A stretch of 57,364 nucleotides of DNA. Source: Virgisporangium ochraceum. Lineage in GTDB: Bacteria > Actinomycetota > Actinomycetes > Mycobacteriales > Micromonosporaceae. Below, piece after piece: positions 7,801-14,587 of the stretch. The stretch is taken from NCBI RefSeq assembly GCF_016863655.1, contig NZ_BOPH01000049.1, positions 1 to 57,364 on the forward strand, written 5' to 3'. The translations under genes and the position numbers were made by a program. Position 1 is the stretch's first letter; each line of letters begins with the position of its first letter. The notes under the pieces were generated by a model, which made no database searches, had not been told where the DNA came from, and saw only the letters and a list, made by a program, of their open reading frames with translations.

Positions 7801-9232
7801 ACGCCGGTGCCGACTTCGACGCCGCCGACACGGAGCGGCGGCTCGCCGGCTTCGCGCTGGCGGAGGACCGGGTCGTGGCCGGCTTCGCGGTCGCGGACGA
7901 GCGGGTGGTCGCGGACGAGCGCGTGGTGGCCGGCTTCGACGCGGCGGCCGACTTACGGACGGCCGGCTTCGCCGATGCCGTGCGGGCCGACGCCGGCTTC
8001 GCCGGAGCGCTGGCGGACTTCGCCGCGGGGCGTGCCGCCGTGGACTTGGCAGCCGACGAGCGGGTCACCGGCTTCGCCGCCGACGATGAACGTGAGGCCG
8101 GCTTCGCCACGGCCGTCGTCGACCGGGTGGACGGCTTGGCCGCCACCGTGGAGGTCGAACGCGCGGACGCGGCCGAGCGCGACGCCGGCTTCGCGGCCGC
8201 CGAGGAACGGCTGGCGGGCTTCGCCGCCGCCGACCGGCCGGACGCCGCCGACCGGGTGGACGCGGCAGACGCCGCCGACCGGGTGGACGCCGTGGACCGT
8301 GCCGTCGGCCGGGTCGTGGCGGACCGGGTCGATGCCGCCGACTTCGCCGGACGCGCGGATGCCGAGCGGCTCGCCGTGGTCGCCTTCGTCGCGGATGCGG
8401 TGCGGGACGACGAGGTCGAACGCGTGGCGGGCTTGGCCGTGGTGGCCGAGCGGGTCGTCGACTTCGCGGCCGAGCGCGTGGCCGGCTTGGCCGACGCGGC
8501 CGAGGTCCGCGACGCGGGCTTCGTCGCCGTCGAGGTCCGTGACGCGGGCTTGGCCGCAGCGGCCGACGTGCGCGTCGCCGGCTTTGCCGCGGCAGCGGAC
8601 GTGCGGGTGGCCGGGCGGGTGCTCGACGCCGTGCGGGTCGCCGGCTTGCGTGCGGCCGTGGCCGTGGCGGTCGTGCGCGCCTTCGTACCGGTGGACTTCG
8701 TACCGGTGGCTGCCGCGGCCGTCTTGCGGGCGGCGGTGGTGGCGGTCTTGCGCACCGCCGTCGCGGCGCGGCCGGCGGCCGCGGTGGTCTTCTTCGCCGC
8801 CGCGGTCGCGGTCTTCTTCGCGGCCGTCGCCGTCTTCTTCGCCGCCGTCGCGGTGCGGGTCGCCGGCGTTGCCGTGCGGGTTGCGGACGTCGTGCCGCGG
8901 GTTGCGGACGACGTCGTGGCCTTGCGGGCCGACGACGTGCTGCTCGCCGCCGCGGTGGTCTTCCGCGTGGACGACGCCGTGCTGCCAGCCGCGGCCGGGG
9001 ACTTGCGCGCCGCCGACGAGCGGGTGTTCGTCGCGGCCGGGCCGGTGGCGACGGACTTCGTCGCGGCGGACTTCGACCGGGTGGCGGCGGGCTTCGCCAC
9101 CGATGACGCCGATGACGCCGCCGAGCGGGTGCTGGCGGAGTTGGCGGCGGACGACCGCGTGGCTGCCGGCTTCGCGGTGCCGGTAGCCGCACGCTGAGCG
9201 GCCGTACGTTTGGTAGCCGAGGATTCGGCCAT
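4817..9232 (-). CDS. Giant histone H1-like Lys/Ala/Thr/Ser/Arg/Pro-rich repetitive protein
   Basis: A 1471-residue protein of extreme low complexity. The N-terminal third is Ser/Ala/Thr/Arg-rich. A less repetitive hinge (about residues 520-570) contains SRRVVTMSVDSPRTSSSRKP. The middle is Lys/Ala/Thr repeats of KATxAKA and AATK type, resembling eukaryotic H1 tails and bacterial H1-like proteins. Next come AKAEPSKAEP repeats, then a non-repetitive acidic C-terminus ending in DEETRP. The basic core with an acidic tail suggests nucleic-acid binding and nucleoid compaction, which is an inference. The ATG at 9232 has an excellent Shine-Dalgarno AGGAGGA 7 nt upstream (9240-9246); extensions beyond it are not supported. 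It appears to be transcribed alone or with the small gene upstream. No globular domain was recognised. Confidence 0.85.
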   Translation of the reverse strand: MAESSATKRTAAQRAATGTAKPAATRSSAANSASTRSAASSASSVAKPAATRSKSAATKSVATGPAATNTRSSAARKSPAAAGSTASSTRKTTAAASSTSSARKATTSSATRGTTSATRTATPATRTATAAKKTATAAKKTATAAAKKTTAAAGRAATAVRKTATTAARKTAAAATGTKSTGTKARTTATATAARKPATRTASSTRPATRTSAAAAKPATRTSAAAAKPASRTSTATKPASRTSAASAKPATRSAAKSTTRSATTAKPATRSTSSSRTASATKATTASRSASARPAKSAASTRSATTRPTARSTASTRSAASAASTRSAASGRSAAAKPASRSSAAAKPASRSAASARSTSTVAAKPSTRSTTAVAKPASRSSSAAKPVTRSSAAKSTAARPAAKSASAPAKPASARTASAKPAVRKSAAASKPATTRSSATTRSSATAKPATTRSSASAKPASRRSVSAASKSAPASKSTSAVAKSSAAKPVSSRARAATSASPASRGVSASTSAPSAATPGTSASSKASSSAAGKSSRKSVSSAVSRRVVTMSVDSPRTSSSRKPTVAAAKPSTGKAATIRATVSRPAAGAKSAAGAKPAAGAKPAAGAKSAAGAKPAGAAKPAAAAKSATAVPARAAGKATTTKAVPARKTTAAAAAAKSTTAKATTARATKTAAKATKTAAKATKTAAKSVAKAATKAVSKAAGRSTSKATTAKATTAKATTAKAAPSKRATATKAPAKAATKAATKAATKAAASKATASRATATKATTRATTKATATKATAAKSAGRAAAKATPAKASTTRATKASAAKATSARSAARSAARPATKTAAKAATKTAAKAAPRTAAKATAKSTAAKATGRTTARPTAKATGVRATAAKSTAAKSTAARSTGVKATGAKAAGTKATRAKATPARTAAKATTGRATKATASRAAATKATATKAPATRATKSTARSAATAAKATRAKATGTKATGTKATRATTKATASRAAGVKAAPAKSAGRSAAKATKAAATKATATKAAAKVTKAAKSTAAKSTAAKSTAAKSAKATPAKAGSTARVAKRATAKTAPPAKATTRSTTVRKAAGTKSTGSKATGAKATGGTRASGARAAGGARGPAKSATGGAAKRTAATAPAKKTATKTASKAATGTRSAAKSAVKAATPVAKTAGATASKATEAAKATPSKATASKTAPSKAAPAKSAAATPAPAETTPAAVAPAASEAPAKAAAKAPAKTAAKAPAKTAARTAPAKAEPTKAEPAKAAKAEPSKAEPAKAAKAEPSKAEPAKAAKAEPSKAEPAKAAPAKSDGPEVDTAAAAKAAQAKLEEAKVEEAKAPAKPEAPRSGSEPAKAGAPPAQFESSKPTAPVEPVWVAPAPSADADRDPVPPVGVPTAGKAPEKSTEKSTVDSFGSPLTVPSAGMSGEALPEGNGSSNGNDTGAGREVLVGEIVAGDAVTSRPTNGNGSTDEETRP
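5333..5479 (-). repeat. 39-bp tandem repeats (13-residue KAEP unit)
   Basis: Three full and one partial 39-bp units begin at 5333, 5372, 5411 and 5450. They encode the 13-residue period AKAAKAEPSKAEP in the C-terminal third of the H1-like protein. Units differ at only a few bases, which points to recent expansion or homogenisation by recombination or slippage. Confidence 0.85.
7379..7468 (-). repeat. 18-bp tandem repeats (AAGAKP/S unit)
   Basis: Five consecutive 18-bp units (7379, 7397, 7415, 7433, 7451) encode the hexapeptide AAGAK followed by P or S inside the H1-like gene. They alternate only at the last codon and at scattered bases. This stretch is a likely hotspot for length variation between strains. 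Confidence 0.85.
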
Positions 9233-9311
9233 GGGATTTCCTCCTGTCGCGGAACCTAAGACTGTGGGGATTTCGCGGATGCGCCCGGCTCCACTGGGCG
9301 CGGGGTGAGCT

Positions 9312-9515
9312 TCAGGGTTGCGGTTCACCGTGCCAGCGCTCGTCTTCAGCGTCCCAGTCGGCGTTGCGCTCGGCCACGCGGTCGAGCGCACGCATGGCTT
9401 CAGCCTCGGTGCCATATGGCCCGAGGCGCTCGACGGCGGGGCAGATATTCGCGTCGGATTCCACGCGGCTGTGCTTCAGGCACCAGTAAAACTGGCCAGC
9501 ACCGCTGCTGCTCAT
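9312..9515 (-). CDS. Small conserved actinobacterial protein (SPOR-like)
   Basis: A 67-residue soluble protein starting MSSSGAGQFYWCLKHSRVE and containing the segment RLGPYGTEAEAMRALDRVAERN, which ends in an acidic WDAEDERW tail. I recognise the pattern (WCLKH...GPY...EA..AL..V..RN..WD) from small uncharacterised actinobacterial proteins, some labelled SPOR-like because the GPY-TEAEA-A motif resembles that peptidoglycan-binding fold. The ATG at 9515 is chosen because conservation begins there; longer in-frame extensions add Arg/Gly/Pro-rich sequence. No Shine-Dalgarno is visible. It lies 79 bp upstream of the H1-like gene on the same strand. The function is unknown. Confidence 0.7.
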   Translation of the reverse strand: MSSSGAGQFYWCLKHSRVESDANICPAVERLGPYGTEAEAMRALDRVAERNADWDAEDERWHGEPQP

Positions 9516-9936
9516 GACAACACTGTGCACCGCAAAGCCCACAAGCGCCACCGATTCCGGCAAAAACTGGCCACGGATTCCACAGTAGACCGAACCGCGC
9601 GGAGGGCTCCTCGCGCCCCACCATAGCCCGAAAACCCGGCCACCAAAGCAATTCCGGCACTCGTGCCCTAATCGCGCCACCCGTTCGAAGGTTCGCGAAC
9701 GTCAAGTGCGAAACCTGGTCGCAACAGCGTCGGCACCGCGATCCCCGACACCGCCGCACGACCGCGGCCGCCGTCGCGCCACGACCGCACGCGCGTCGCG
9801 GCACGACGGAGGCCGCCGTCGCACCACGACACAGGCATCGACCAGCATCGACATCCCGCGGCGGCGGTCGGCGTGCGCGCGAGCGGCCCACTGCGACCCG
9901 GCCACAGCGGCCCGCTGCGACCCCGGCCACAGCGCC
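9516..9936. repeat. Gene-free leader region with short direct repeats
   Basis: No gene is visible between the small SPOR-like gene and the MFS promoter. The right part holds two imperfect direct repeats: a 20-bp element at 9766-9785 recurs at 9811-9830 with one change, and a roughly 27-bp element at about 9883-9909 recurs immediately at about 9907-9934. An open frame runs rightward through the region into the MFS gene but is Arg/Ser/Thr-rich and unlike the MFS N-terminus. The repeats could be regulator sites for the promoter next to them or simple GC-rich slippage products. Confidence 0.45.
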
Positions 9937-9965
9937 TTGATCGACATTTCTGCTAATGGTTATAT
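9937..9965 (+). promoter_or_regulatory. Sigma-70-type promoter of the MFS gene
   Basis: TTGATC (9937-9942) and TTATAT (9960-9965) are separated by exactly 17 bp, a good housekeeping-type promoter about 30 bp before the MFS Shine-Dalgarno. The spacer and -10 contain TGCTAATGGT (9951-9960), which recurs in the promoter of the FadR-type regulator at 13039-13048. Confidence 0.65.
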
Positions 9966-9996
9966 GCGGAGCACCGATGTCGAGGAGGCACGCCTC

Positions 9997-11265
9997 ATGG
10001 CCACCGTCGCCTCGGCCGGGTCCCGGGCCGCGTGGCTGCACGCACTGCGGTGGGGAACGTTCCGGCGGGTCTGGTCGGCCGCCACCGTGCAGCAGTTCGG
10101 TTACTGGTTCTCCAGCATCGCGCTCCAGTGGCTCACCGCCGTCGCCACCGACCACGACGCGCTCACCCTCAGCCTCCTCTACTTCGTCATGCTCCTGCCG
10201 CTCCTGCTGCTGTCGCTGCCGGCCGGAGTGCTCGCCGACGTGCGTGACCGGCGGCACGTGCTCCTCTCCACCCAGCTCGCCGTCGTCGTCATCAGTACGA
10301 CGATGGCGGTCCTGGTGTTCCTCGACCGGGCACCCGTGTGGGCGCTGATGGCCGGCGGGTTCGCGATCGGCTCCGCGCACGCGGTGTCGATGCCGGCGAG
10401 CCAGGCGCTGGTCGCCGACACGGTACCGGCCGGCGACCTGCGCGGCGCGGTGCTGCTGCAGACCATCGGCATGAACCTCGCCCGCATCCTCGGACCGGCG
10501 CTCGCGGGCGTGCTCATCGTCGCGTGGAGCGGCGCCGGGTCGCTGCTGGTCTACGGCGCGCTCGGCGTCGTGTCACTCCTGGTGCTGCGTCGGCCGGTCG
10601 CCAAGGAACGGGAGAAGGCGCGGCAGAGCGAGAAGGGACGGGTCAGAGCGGGCTGGCGCCATGCCGCCAGCCGTCCGCCCGCGGCGACCGCGCTCGCGAC
10701 GGTCGCGGTGACGTCCGTGTTCGCGGCGTCCTACCTCGCGCAGACGCCGGTGCTCGCCAACCTCGTGTCGGACGACCCGCGCGCGTTCCCGGCGTTGACC
10801 TCGTCCGGCGGGGTCGGTGCGCTCATCGGGGTGCTCACGGTGGCGCTGCGCAGGCCCGCGGCGCCCAGCGTGAGGCCGGCGGCCGTCCTGCTGGTGCTGC
10901 TCAGCGGCACGGTGATGGGCCTCGGCGCCAGCCGGGTGCTGTGGCTGTCGATGCTGCTGATCGGCACGGCGACCGCGCTGCAGTTCGGGGTCATGACCCA
11001 CTGCAACGCGGTGATCCAGCAGGTGATCGCGAACACGCACCGGGGCCGGGTGATGAGCCTCTACGGCCTCTGCTGGGGTGGCCTGCTGCCGGTCGGCGGG
11101 CTGCTCCTCGGCGTCGGATGGCACTTCGTCGGTCCGACGGCGGCGCTGTCGGCGAGCGGCTGCGTGAGCCTCACCTTCGCCGTCCACCTCCTGACCCGCG
11201 AGCGGGGCCGGCCCCGGAACACGACCGGGGCCGGCCACAGAGGACCGGCCCCGGAACAACGGTAG
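9997..11265 (+). CDS. MFS transporter, EntS/multidrug-exporter type
   Basis: A 422-residue major facilitator superfamily membrane protein with about 12 hydrophobic segments and the loop 2-3 motif GVLADVRDRRHVLL. The family (MFS_3/enterobactin-exporter-like) exports siderophores, antibiotics or other small molecules by proton antiport; the substrate is not readable. The ATG at 9997 is preceded by GAGGAGG (9982-9988) at 8-nt spacing and matches the family start, so the long Arg-rich upstream extension is rejected. The C-terminal 20 residues are encoded by a strong hairpin and look unconserved. It stands alone, convergent with the anti-sigma-like gene. Confidence 0.9.
   Translation: MATVASAGSRAAWLHALRWGTFRRVWSAATVQQFGYWFSSIALQWLTAVATDHDALTLSLLYFVMLLPLLLLSLPAGVLADVRDRRHVLLSTQLAVVVISTTMAVLVFLDRAPVWALMAGGFAIGSAHAVSMPASQALVADTVPAGDLRGAVLLQTIGMNLARILGPALAGVLIVAWSGAGSLLVYGALGVVSLLVLRRPVAKEREKARQSEKGRVRAGWRHAASRPPAATALATVAVTSVFAASYLAQTPVLANLVSDDPRAFPALTSSGGVGALIGVLTVALRRPAAPSVRPAAVLLVLLSGTVMGLGASRVLWLSMLLIGTATALQFGVMTHCNAVIQQVIANTHRGRVMSLYGLCWGGLLPVGGLLLGVGWHFVGPTAALSASGCVSLTFAVHLLTRERGRPRNTTGAGHRGPAPEQR
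11206..11236. terminator. GC-rich hairpin in the 3' end of the MFS gene
   Basis: GGCCGGCCCCGG pairs perfectly with CCGGGGCCGGCC (12 bp) around a 7-nt loop. A third near copy of the left arm follows at about 11242-11254. It lies inside the last codons of the MFS gene, between convergent genes, so it probably ends transcription from the MFS side or both sides. Confidence 0.6.
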
Positions 11266-11270
11266 GAAGG

Positions 11271-12449
11271 TCAGCCCACCCACGTACCCGCGTCGGCGAG
11301 ATCGGGCGCGAACGTCATCCCCCGCACCAGCGCGACCGCCTCGTCCTCCGACGTGCCGCTGACGAACACCTCCGCCGGACCGTAGTCCAGCAGCCACAGG
11401 CCGCGCGGATCCGCCGCGCGCCACTGCGCCGCCACGCCGTTGATCGTGTGGTTCGGCTGGAACTGCGCCAGGTCGTGCGCGGCGCGCTGCGGCTTCGCCT
11501 CCGTCCACACCGTGGTGGTCGTGCCGTCGGCGCGCGCGTAGTCCAGCGCCGACAGGCGCCACACTCCGGCCGACGCCGCGGGCACGCGCGTCACCGACGT
11601 ACGGCAGGACGTCAAGGTGTCCGGCGACGCCGCCAGCCGCAGCGGGGTCGCGCACCGCTGCGCCTGGTCCAGGCGCAGCGCACCGGCGACCGTGCGCACG
11701 GTCTCGCGGTCGGCGTCGGTCGCGCCGACGACCTGCGCGACGGCGTACAGCCCGTCGACCGGCTGCCAGCGCAGGATCCACCCGACCCCGGTGTCCTTCA
11801 CGGCTCCGACCACCACCTGGTTCCCCGCGAGCTCACCGGGGCCGACCTCGCGGTGCAGCGTCGCCGGACGGTCGCCGACGGACACCGTGCCGGCCGGCGT
11901 CTCGGTGGTGCCGCGCCCCCCGTCGTCGGTGCGCACGTTCCAGCCCGGACGTGCGCGCCGCTCCTCCAGCACCGCCGGGTCGCGACCGATCAGCACCTCG
12001 ATCGCCCGCCCCGACCCGTCGTACGGGGTAACGAACCGCTCGTAGCCGGCGGCGGACGTCCAGTCCGACGCGGTGGCTCCGATCGGGTCGAGGTAGATGT
12101 CGAAGTGCAGCACGCGCGGGTCGGTGCCCACGGCCGCCGGATCCTGTGCGGCACCGGGGAGGCCGGGCAGCCCGGGCAGCGACGTCGGCCCACTGGACCG
12201 GTCCGGTACGACCGGCACGGCCGGCGCCGCCCCCCGTCCGTCCACTGTGAACATCCGCGAGGGGACGGCCGTGAGCCCGGCCGACACCGCGACCACCGCG
12301 GCGGCGCCGGCGAGCGCGCCGGCGACCCGGCGGCGCCGGCGGAGGCGGACCGCGCGGTCGCGCACGCGGCGACCCAGTTCTCCGTGGGGGGCGGACGCGT
12401 CGGCGCGGGCCCGCATCGCGGCGGCGACCCGTGTCTCCATGTCGGTCAC
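11271..12449 (-). CDS. Single-TM anti-sigma-like exported-domain protein
   Basis: A 392-residue protein encoded directly after an ECF sigma gene. A basic cytoplasmic N-terminus of about 40 residues (HGELGRRVRDRAVRLRRRRR) leads into one transmembrane helix (about 42-62), followed by a long extracytoplasmic domain that includes a Pro/Gly-rich linker (PGLPGLPGAAQDPA). The topology and position suggest it senses envelope conditions and restrains the sigma factor; the short cytoplasmic part has no obvious HxxxCxxC zinc motif. The GTG start at 12449 overlaps the sigma stop (GTGA) and has AGGAG 7 nt upstream, so the pair is translationally coupled. It could instead be an accessory membrane protein of the sigma regulon. 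Confidence 0.72.
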   Translation of the reverse strand: MTDMETRVAAAMRARADASAPHGELGRRVRDRAVRLRRRRRVAGALAGAAAVVAVSAGLTAVPSRMFTVDGRGAAPAVPVVPDRSSGPTSLPGLPGLPGAAQDPAAVGTDPRVLHFDIYLDPIGATASDWTSAAGYERFVTPYDGSGRAIEVLIGRDPAVLEERRARPGWNVRTDDGGRGTTETPAGTVSVGDRPATLHREVGPGELAGNQVVVGAVKDTGVGWILRWQPVDGLYAVAQVVGATDADRETVRTVAGALRLDQAQRCATPLRLAASPDTLTSCRTSVTRVPAASAGVWRLSALDYARADGTTTTVWTEAKPQRAAHDLAQFQPNHTINGVAAQWRAADPRGLWLLDYGPAEVFVSGTSEDEAVALVRGMTFAPDLADAGTWVG

Positions 12450-12952
12450 TGTTCTTCTCCTGATGAGGTGTCGAACCACTCGCGGAGAGCGGTGAGGGCG
12501 CGCATGGCGTGCACCCGCACGGTGGCGGGTGAGCAGTGCAGGATGCGCGCGATGGTCTCGTCGTCGAGGTCCTCGTAGTAGCGCAGCGCCAGCACGGCAC
12601 GCTGGCGCGGGGACAGCGCGGTGATCAGCCGCCAGACCGAGTCGCGTTCGGCGATGCCCGTGCTCAGGTCGCCGCCGGAGGCGCGGTCGAGGGACCGGTC
12701 GACCGGCGTCTCCCGGTTGGTCGGCCGGCGCCACCACGACCGGGACGCGTTGACGACCATCCGTCTGATGTAGACGTCGGGAAGCTCGGCCCGCACGATC
12801 CGGTCCCACTTGAGGTAGGCCTTGGCGAGCACGTCCTGCACGATGTCCTCGGCCCGGTGGTCGTCTCCGGTGAGCACCACCGCGAAGCGGACCAGCGCGG
12901 CGCCGCGGGCCTCGACGTAGGCCTCGAACGCTGTGTCGACGCTGGTGCGCAC
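12446..12952 (-). CDS. SigE-family ECF RNA polymerase sigma factor
   Basis: A 168-residue extracytoplasmic-function sigma factor. Region 2 is VRFAVVLTGDDHRAEDIVQD through AYLKWDRI (about 20-55). Region 4 is LSPRQRAVLALRYYEDLDDE with the helix-turn-helix IARILHCSPATVRVHAMRAL (about 110-160). It matches the actinobacterial SigE family (R-R-M-V-V-N-A-S-R-S-W-W-R-R segment). The GTG at 12952 has GAGGGG at 7-nt spacing and gives the usual family length; a TTG 12 codons upstream is weaker. It is followed by an overlapping anti-sigma-like membrane gene, so the target is probably an envelope-stress regulon, possibly autoregulated. Confidence 0.92.
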   Translation of the reverse strand: MRTSVDTAFEAYVEARGAALVRFAVVLTGDDHRAEDIVQDVLAKAYLKWDRIVRAELPDVYIRRMVVNASRSWWRRPTNRETPVDRSLDRASGGDLSTGIAERDSVWRLITALSPRQRAVLALRYYEDLDDETIARILHCSPATVRVHAMRALTALREWFDTSSGEEQ

Positions 12953-13036
12953 GAAGGGTCCCCTCGGTCGGTGGCTGGCAAGAGACAAACGCGCGGCACC
13001 CCCCGGAGCGTTTACACGCCACTGAGCCCGAATATC

Positions 13037-13071
13037 AGTGCTAATGGTGCATATGGATAAAGTGCTGATTC
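13037..13071 (+). promoter_or_regulatory. Promoter/operator region of the FadR-type gene with direct repeats
   Basis: AGTGCTAAT (13038-13046, within CAGTGCTAATGG) and AGTGCTGAT (13061-13069) form direct repeats spaced about 24 bp. A -10 candidate TAAAGT (13058-13063) lies 8 nt before the ATG, suggesting a leaderless transcript. TGCTAATGGT is shared with the MFS promoter at 9951-9960, making autoregulation plus control of the exporter plausible. Confidence 0.5.
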
Positions 13072-13821
13072 ATGAGCGTCACCGCCCGGACGGCCCGGCC
13101 CCAGAAAGCGGCCATGCTGGTGGCCCAGCGCATCATGCGCGACGTCATCACCGACCGGATGGAACCCGGTGACCTCCTGCTGCCCGAGCGCACCATGCTG
13201 GAGAAGTACCAGACCGGACGCGGCACGCTCCGCGAGGCGCTGCGGCTGCTGGAGTTCCAGGGCGTCATCGCGCTCAAGCCCGGCCCGCGCGGCGGCCCGG
13301 TGCTGCGCGACCCCGACTCGACGCACCTCGCCAGCACCCTGGTGCTGCTGATGCAGTTCCAGAAGGCGCCGTTCCGCAGCATCGTCGAGGTCCGCACGGC
13401 GCTGGAGCCGATGATCAGCCGGCTGGCGGCGGAACGCATGAGCGACGAGTCGCTCGCCGACCTCGGCGCCACCATCGGCCGGATGCGCGACCACCTCGAC
13501 CGGCAGGACCTGTTCCTCGAGGCGAACAAGCGCTTCCACGACATCATCGCCTGGTCGTCGGGCAACCCGCTCTTCGGGTACATCGTCGACTCGCTGCTCG
13601 GCATCATGGACGGCACCGTCATCGGCATCGACTACCCGCGTCCCCGCCGCGTCGCGATCCTCAAGGCCCACGACGAGATCCACCAGGCCCTGCGCGACCG
13701 CGACCCCGCCCGCGCGGAGGACCGCATGCGCGACCACATCCACGCCTACGTCCGCTACGCGGAGAAGAAGTTCCCCGAGGTCCTCGACGAGGTCATCCGC
13801 TGGGACCGCATGATGGGCTGA
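13072..13821 (+). CDS. GntR/FadR-family transcriptional regulator (FCD domain)
   Basis: A 249-residue DNA-binding regulator. The N-terminal winged helix shows the GntR pattern LLPERTMLEKYQTGRGTLREA (first part about 36-48, then RGTLREALRLLEFQGVI). The C-terminal all-helical FCD ligand-binding domain (about 95-235) includes EVRTALEPMISRLAAERM and the metal/ligand-site region NKRFHDIIA with ...HDEIHQALRDRDPARAEDRMRDHI. FCD regulators usually sense organic acids or acyl-CoA-type ligands; the ligand here is unknown. It is divergent from the ECF sigma gene and stands alone on its strand. The ATG at 13072 fits both the family start and the -10 box upstream. Confidence 0.92.
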   Translation: MSVTARTARPQKAAMLVAQRIMRDVITDRMEPGDLLLPERTMLEKYQTGRGTLREALRLLEFQGVIALKPGPRGGPVLRDPDSTHLASTLVLLMQFQKAPFRSIVEVRTALEPMISRLAAERMSDESLADLGATIGRMRDHLDRQDLFLEANKRFHDIIAWSSGNPLFGYIVDSLLGIMDGTVIGIDYPRPRRVAILKAHDEIHQALRDRDPARAEDRMRDHIHAYVRYAEKKFPEVLDEVIRWDRMMG

Positions 13822-13867
13822 GGTCCGTCGATGGTGAAGAGCTTCATGTGACGCGCGTGAGGGCGGG

Positions 13868-14587
13868 TCAGTGACGACGGCGGAGCCATACGTATACGGC
13901 GGCTGCCGCCGCGGTCCACAGTAGAGACTGGGCCGTGTAGCCGAGCATGGCCGGCACGTCGAGCCCGTCGACGGTCGCGCGGGCGGTCGGCAGCAGCGGC
14001 GGGCCGAGCCACCACACCATCGAGTCGCGCACGCCGACCACGTAGCCCATCACGCAGCCCGACGCCAGCACCGCCAGCCCGAGTCCGGTGCTGCCCACCG
14101 CCGCCCGGCTCGCCAGCGCGCCGAGCGCCACCGCCGGCAGCACGAGCAGCAGGTTGGCCCAGATTCCCGCCGTGAACCCGACCAGCAGACCCGGGTCGTC
14201 GGCCGACCGCGGACCGGTGATTCCACCGATCGGCCACGGCGCGACGATCGCGACGGCGACCACCGCGAGCGAGGCCACCACGGCCGCCAGCGCACCGGCC
14301 AGGATCTCCCGGCGCAGCCCGCCGACGGCGACCATCGACAACCGCCGCTGCACGTCGGGCTCGGTGTTGAGCAGCATCTGCGCCTGCGCGGCGAGCACCG
14401 GGAACAGCACCGCGGCCGAGTACCCGTACGCCTCGCCGGCCTGTGCGGCGCCGCCACCGTAGGCCACGCCGAGCACGATGAGCGCCGCCATGGCGGCGGC
14501 CAGGACGCGGCCGGAGCGCACGTACCCTTCGACCCGCATCCGGGCCAGGGCACCGATCCCGCCCCCGGTCGCCAGTCGCGCCCTCAC
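13868..14587 (-). CDS. ABC transporter membrane (permease-like) subunit
   Basis: A 239-residue integral membrane protein with about six hydrophobic helices (for example AAAMAALIVLGVAYG, AAVVASLAVVAVAIVAPW, LLLVLPAVALGALAS). No permease family signature was recognised, but its start overlaps the stop of the ABC ATPase gene by 4 nt (ATGA), which makes it that ATPase's partner. With the two small exported or soluble genes upstream it closes a four-gene leftward operon. The exported substrate is unknown. Confidence 0.78.
   Translation of the reverse strand: MRARLATGGGIGALARMRVEGYVRSGRVLAAAMAALIVLGVAYGGGAAQAGEAYGYSAAVLFPVLAAQAQMLLNTEPDVQRRLSMVAVGGLRREILAGALAAVVASLAVVAVAIVAPWPIGGITGPRSADDPGLLVGFTAGIWANLLLVLPAVALGALASRAAVGSTGLGLAVLASGCVMGYVVGVRDSMVWWLGPPLLPTARATVDGLDVPAMLGYTAQSLLWTAAAAAVYVWLRRRH

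Noticed and set aside
4839..9197. A 1452-codon open frame antisense to the H1-like gene
   Set aside because: It is the reverse-complement reading of Lys/Ala/Thr codons, giving endless Val-Ala-Leu/Phe. It has no Shine-Dalgarno, and the real gene on the other strand has one.
9706..9996. N-terminal extension of the MFS transporter
   Set aside because: Arg/Ser/Thr-rich, contains the promoter and repeats; the ATG at 9997 has a strong Shine-Dalgarno.
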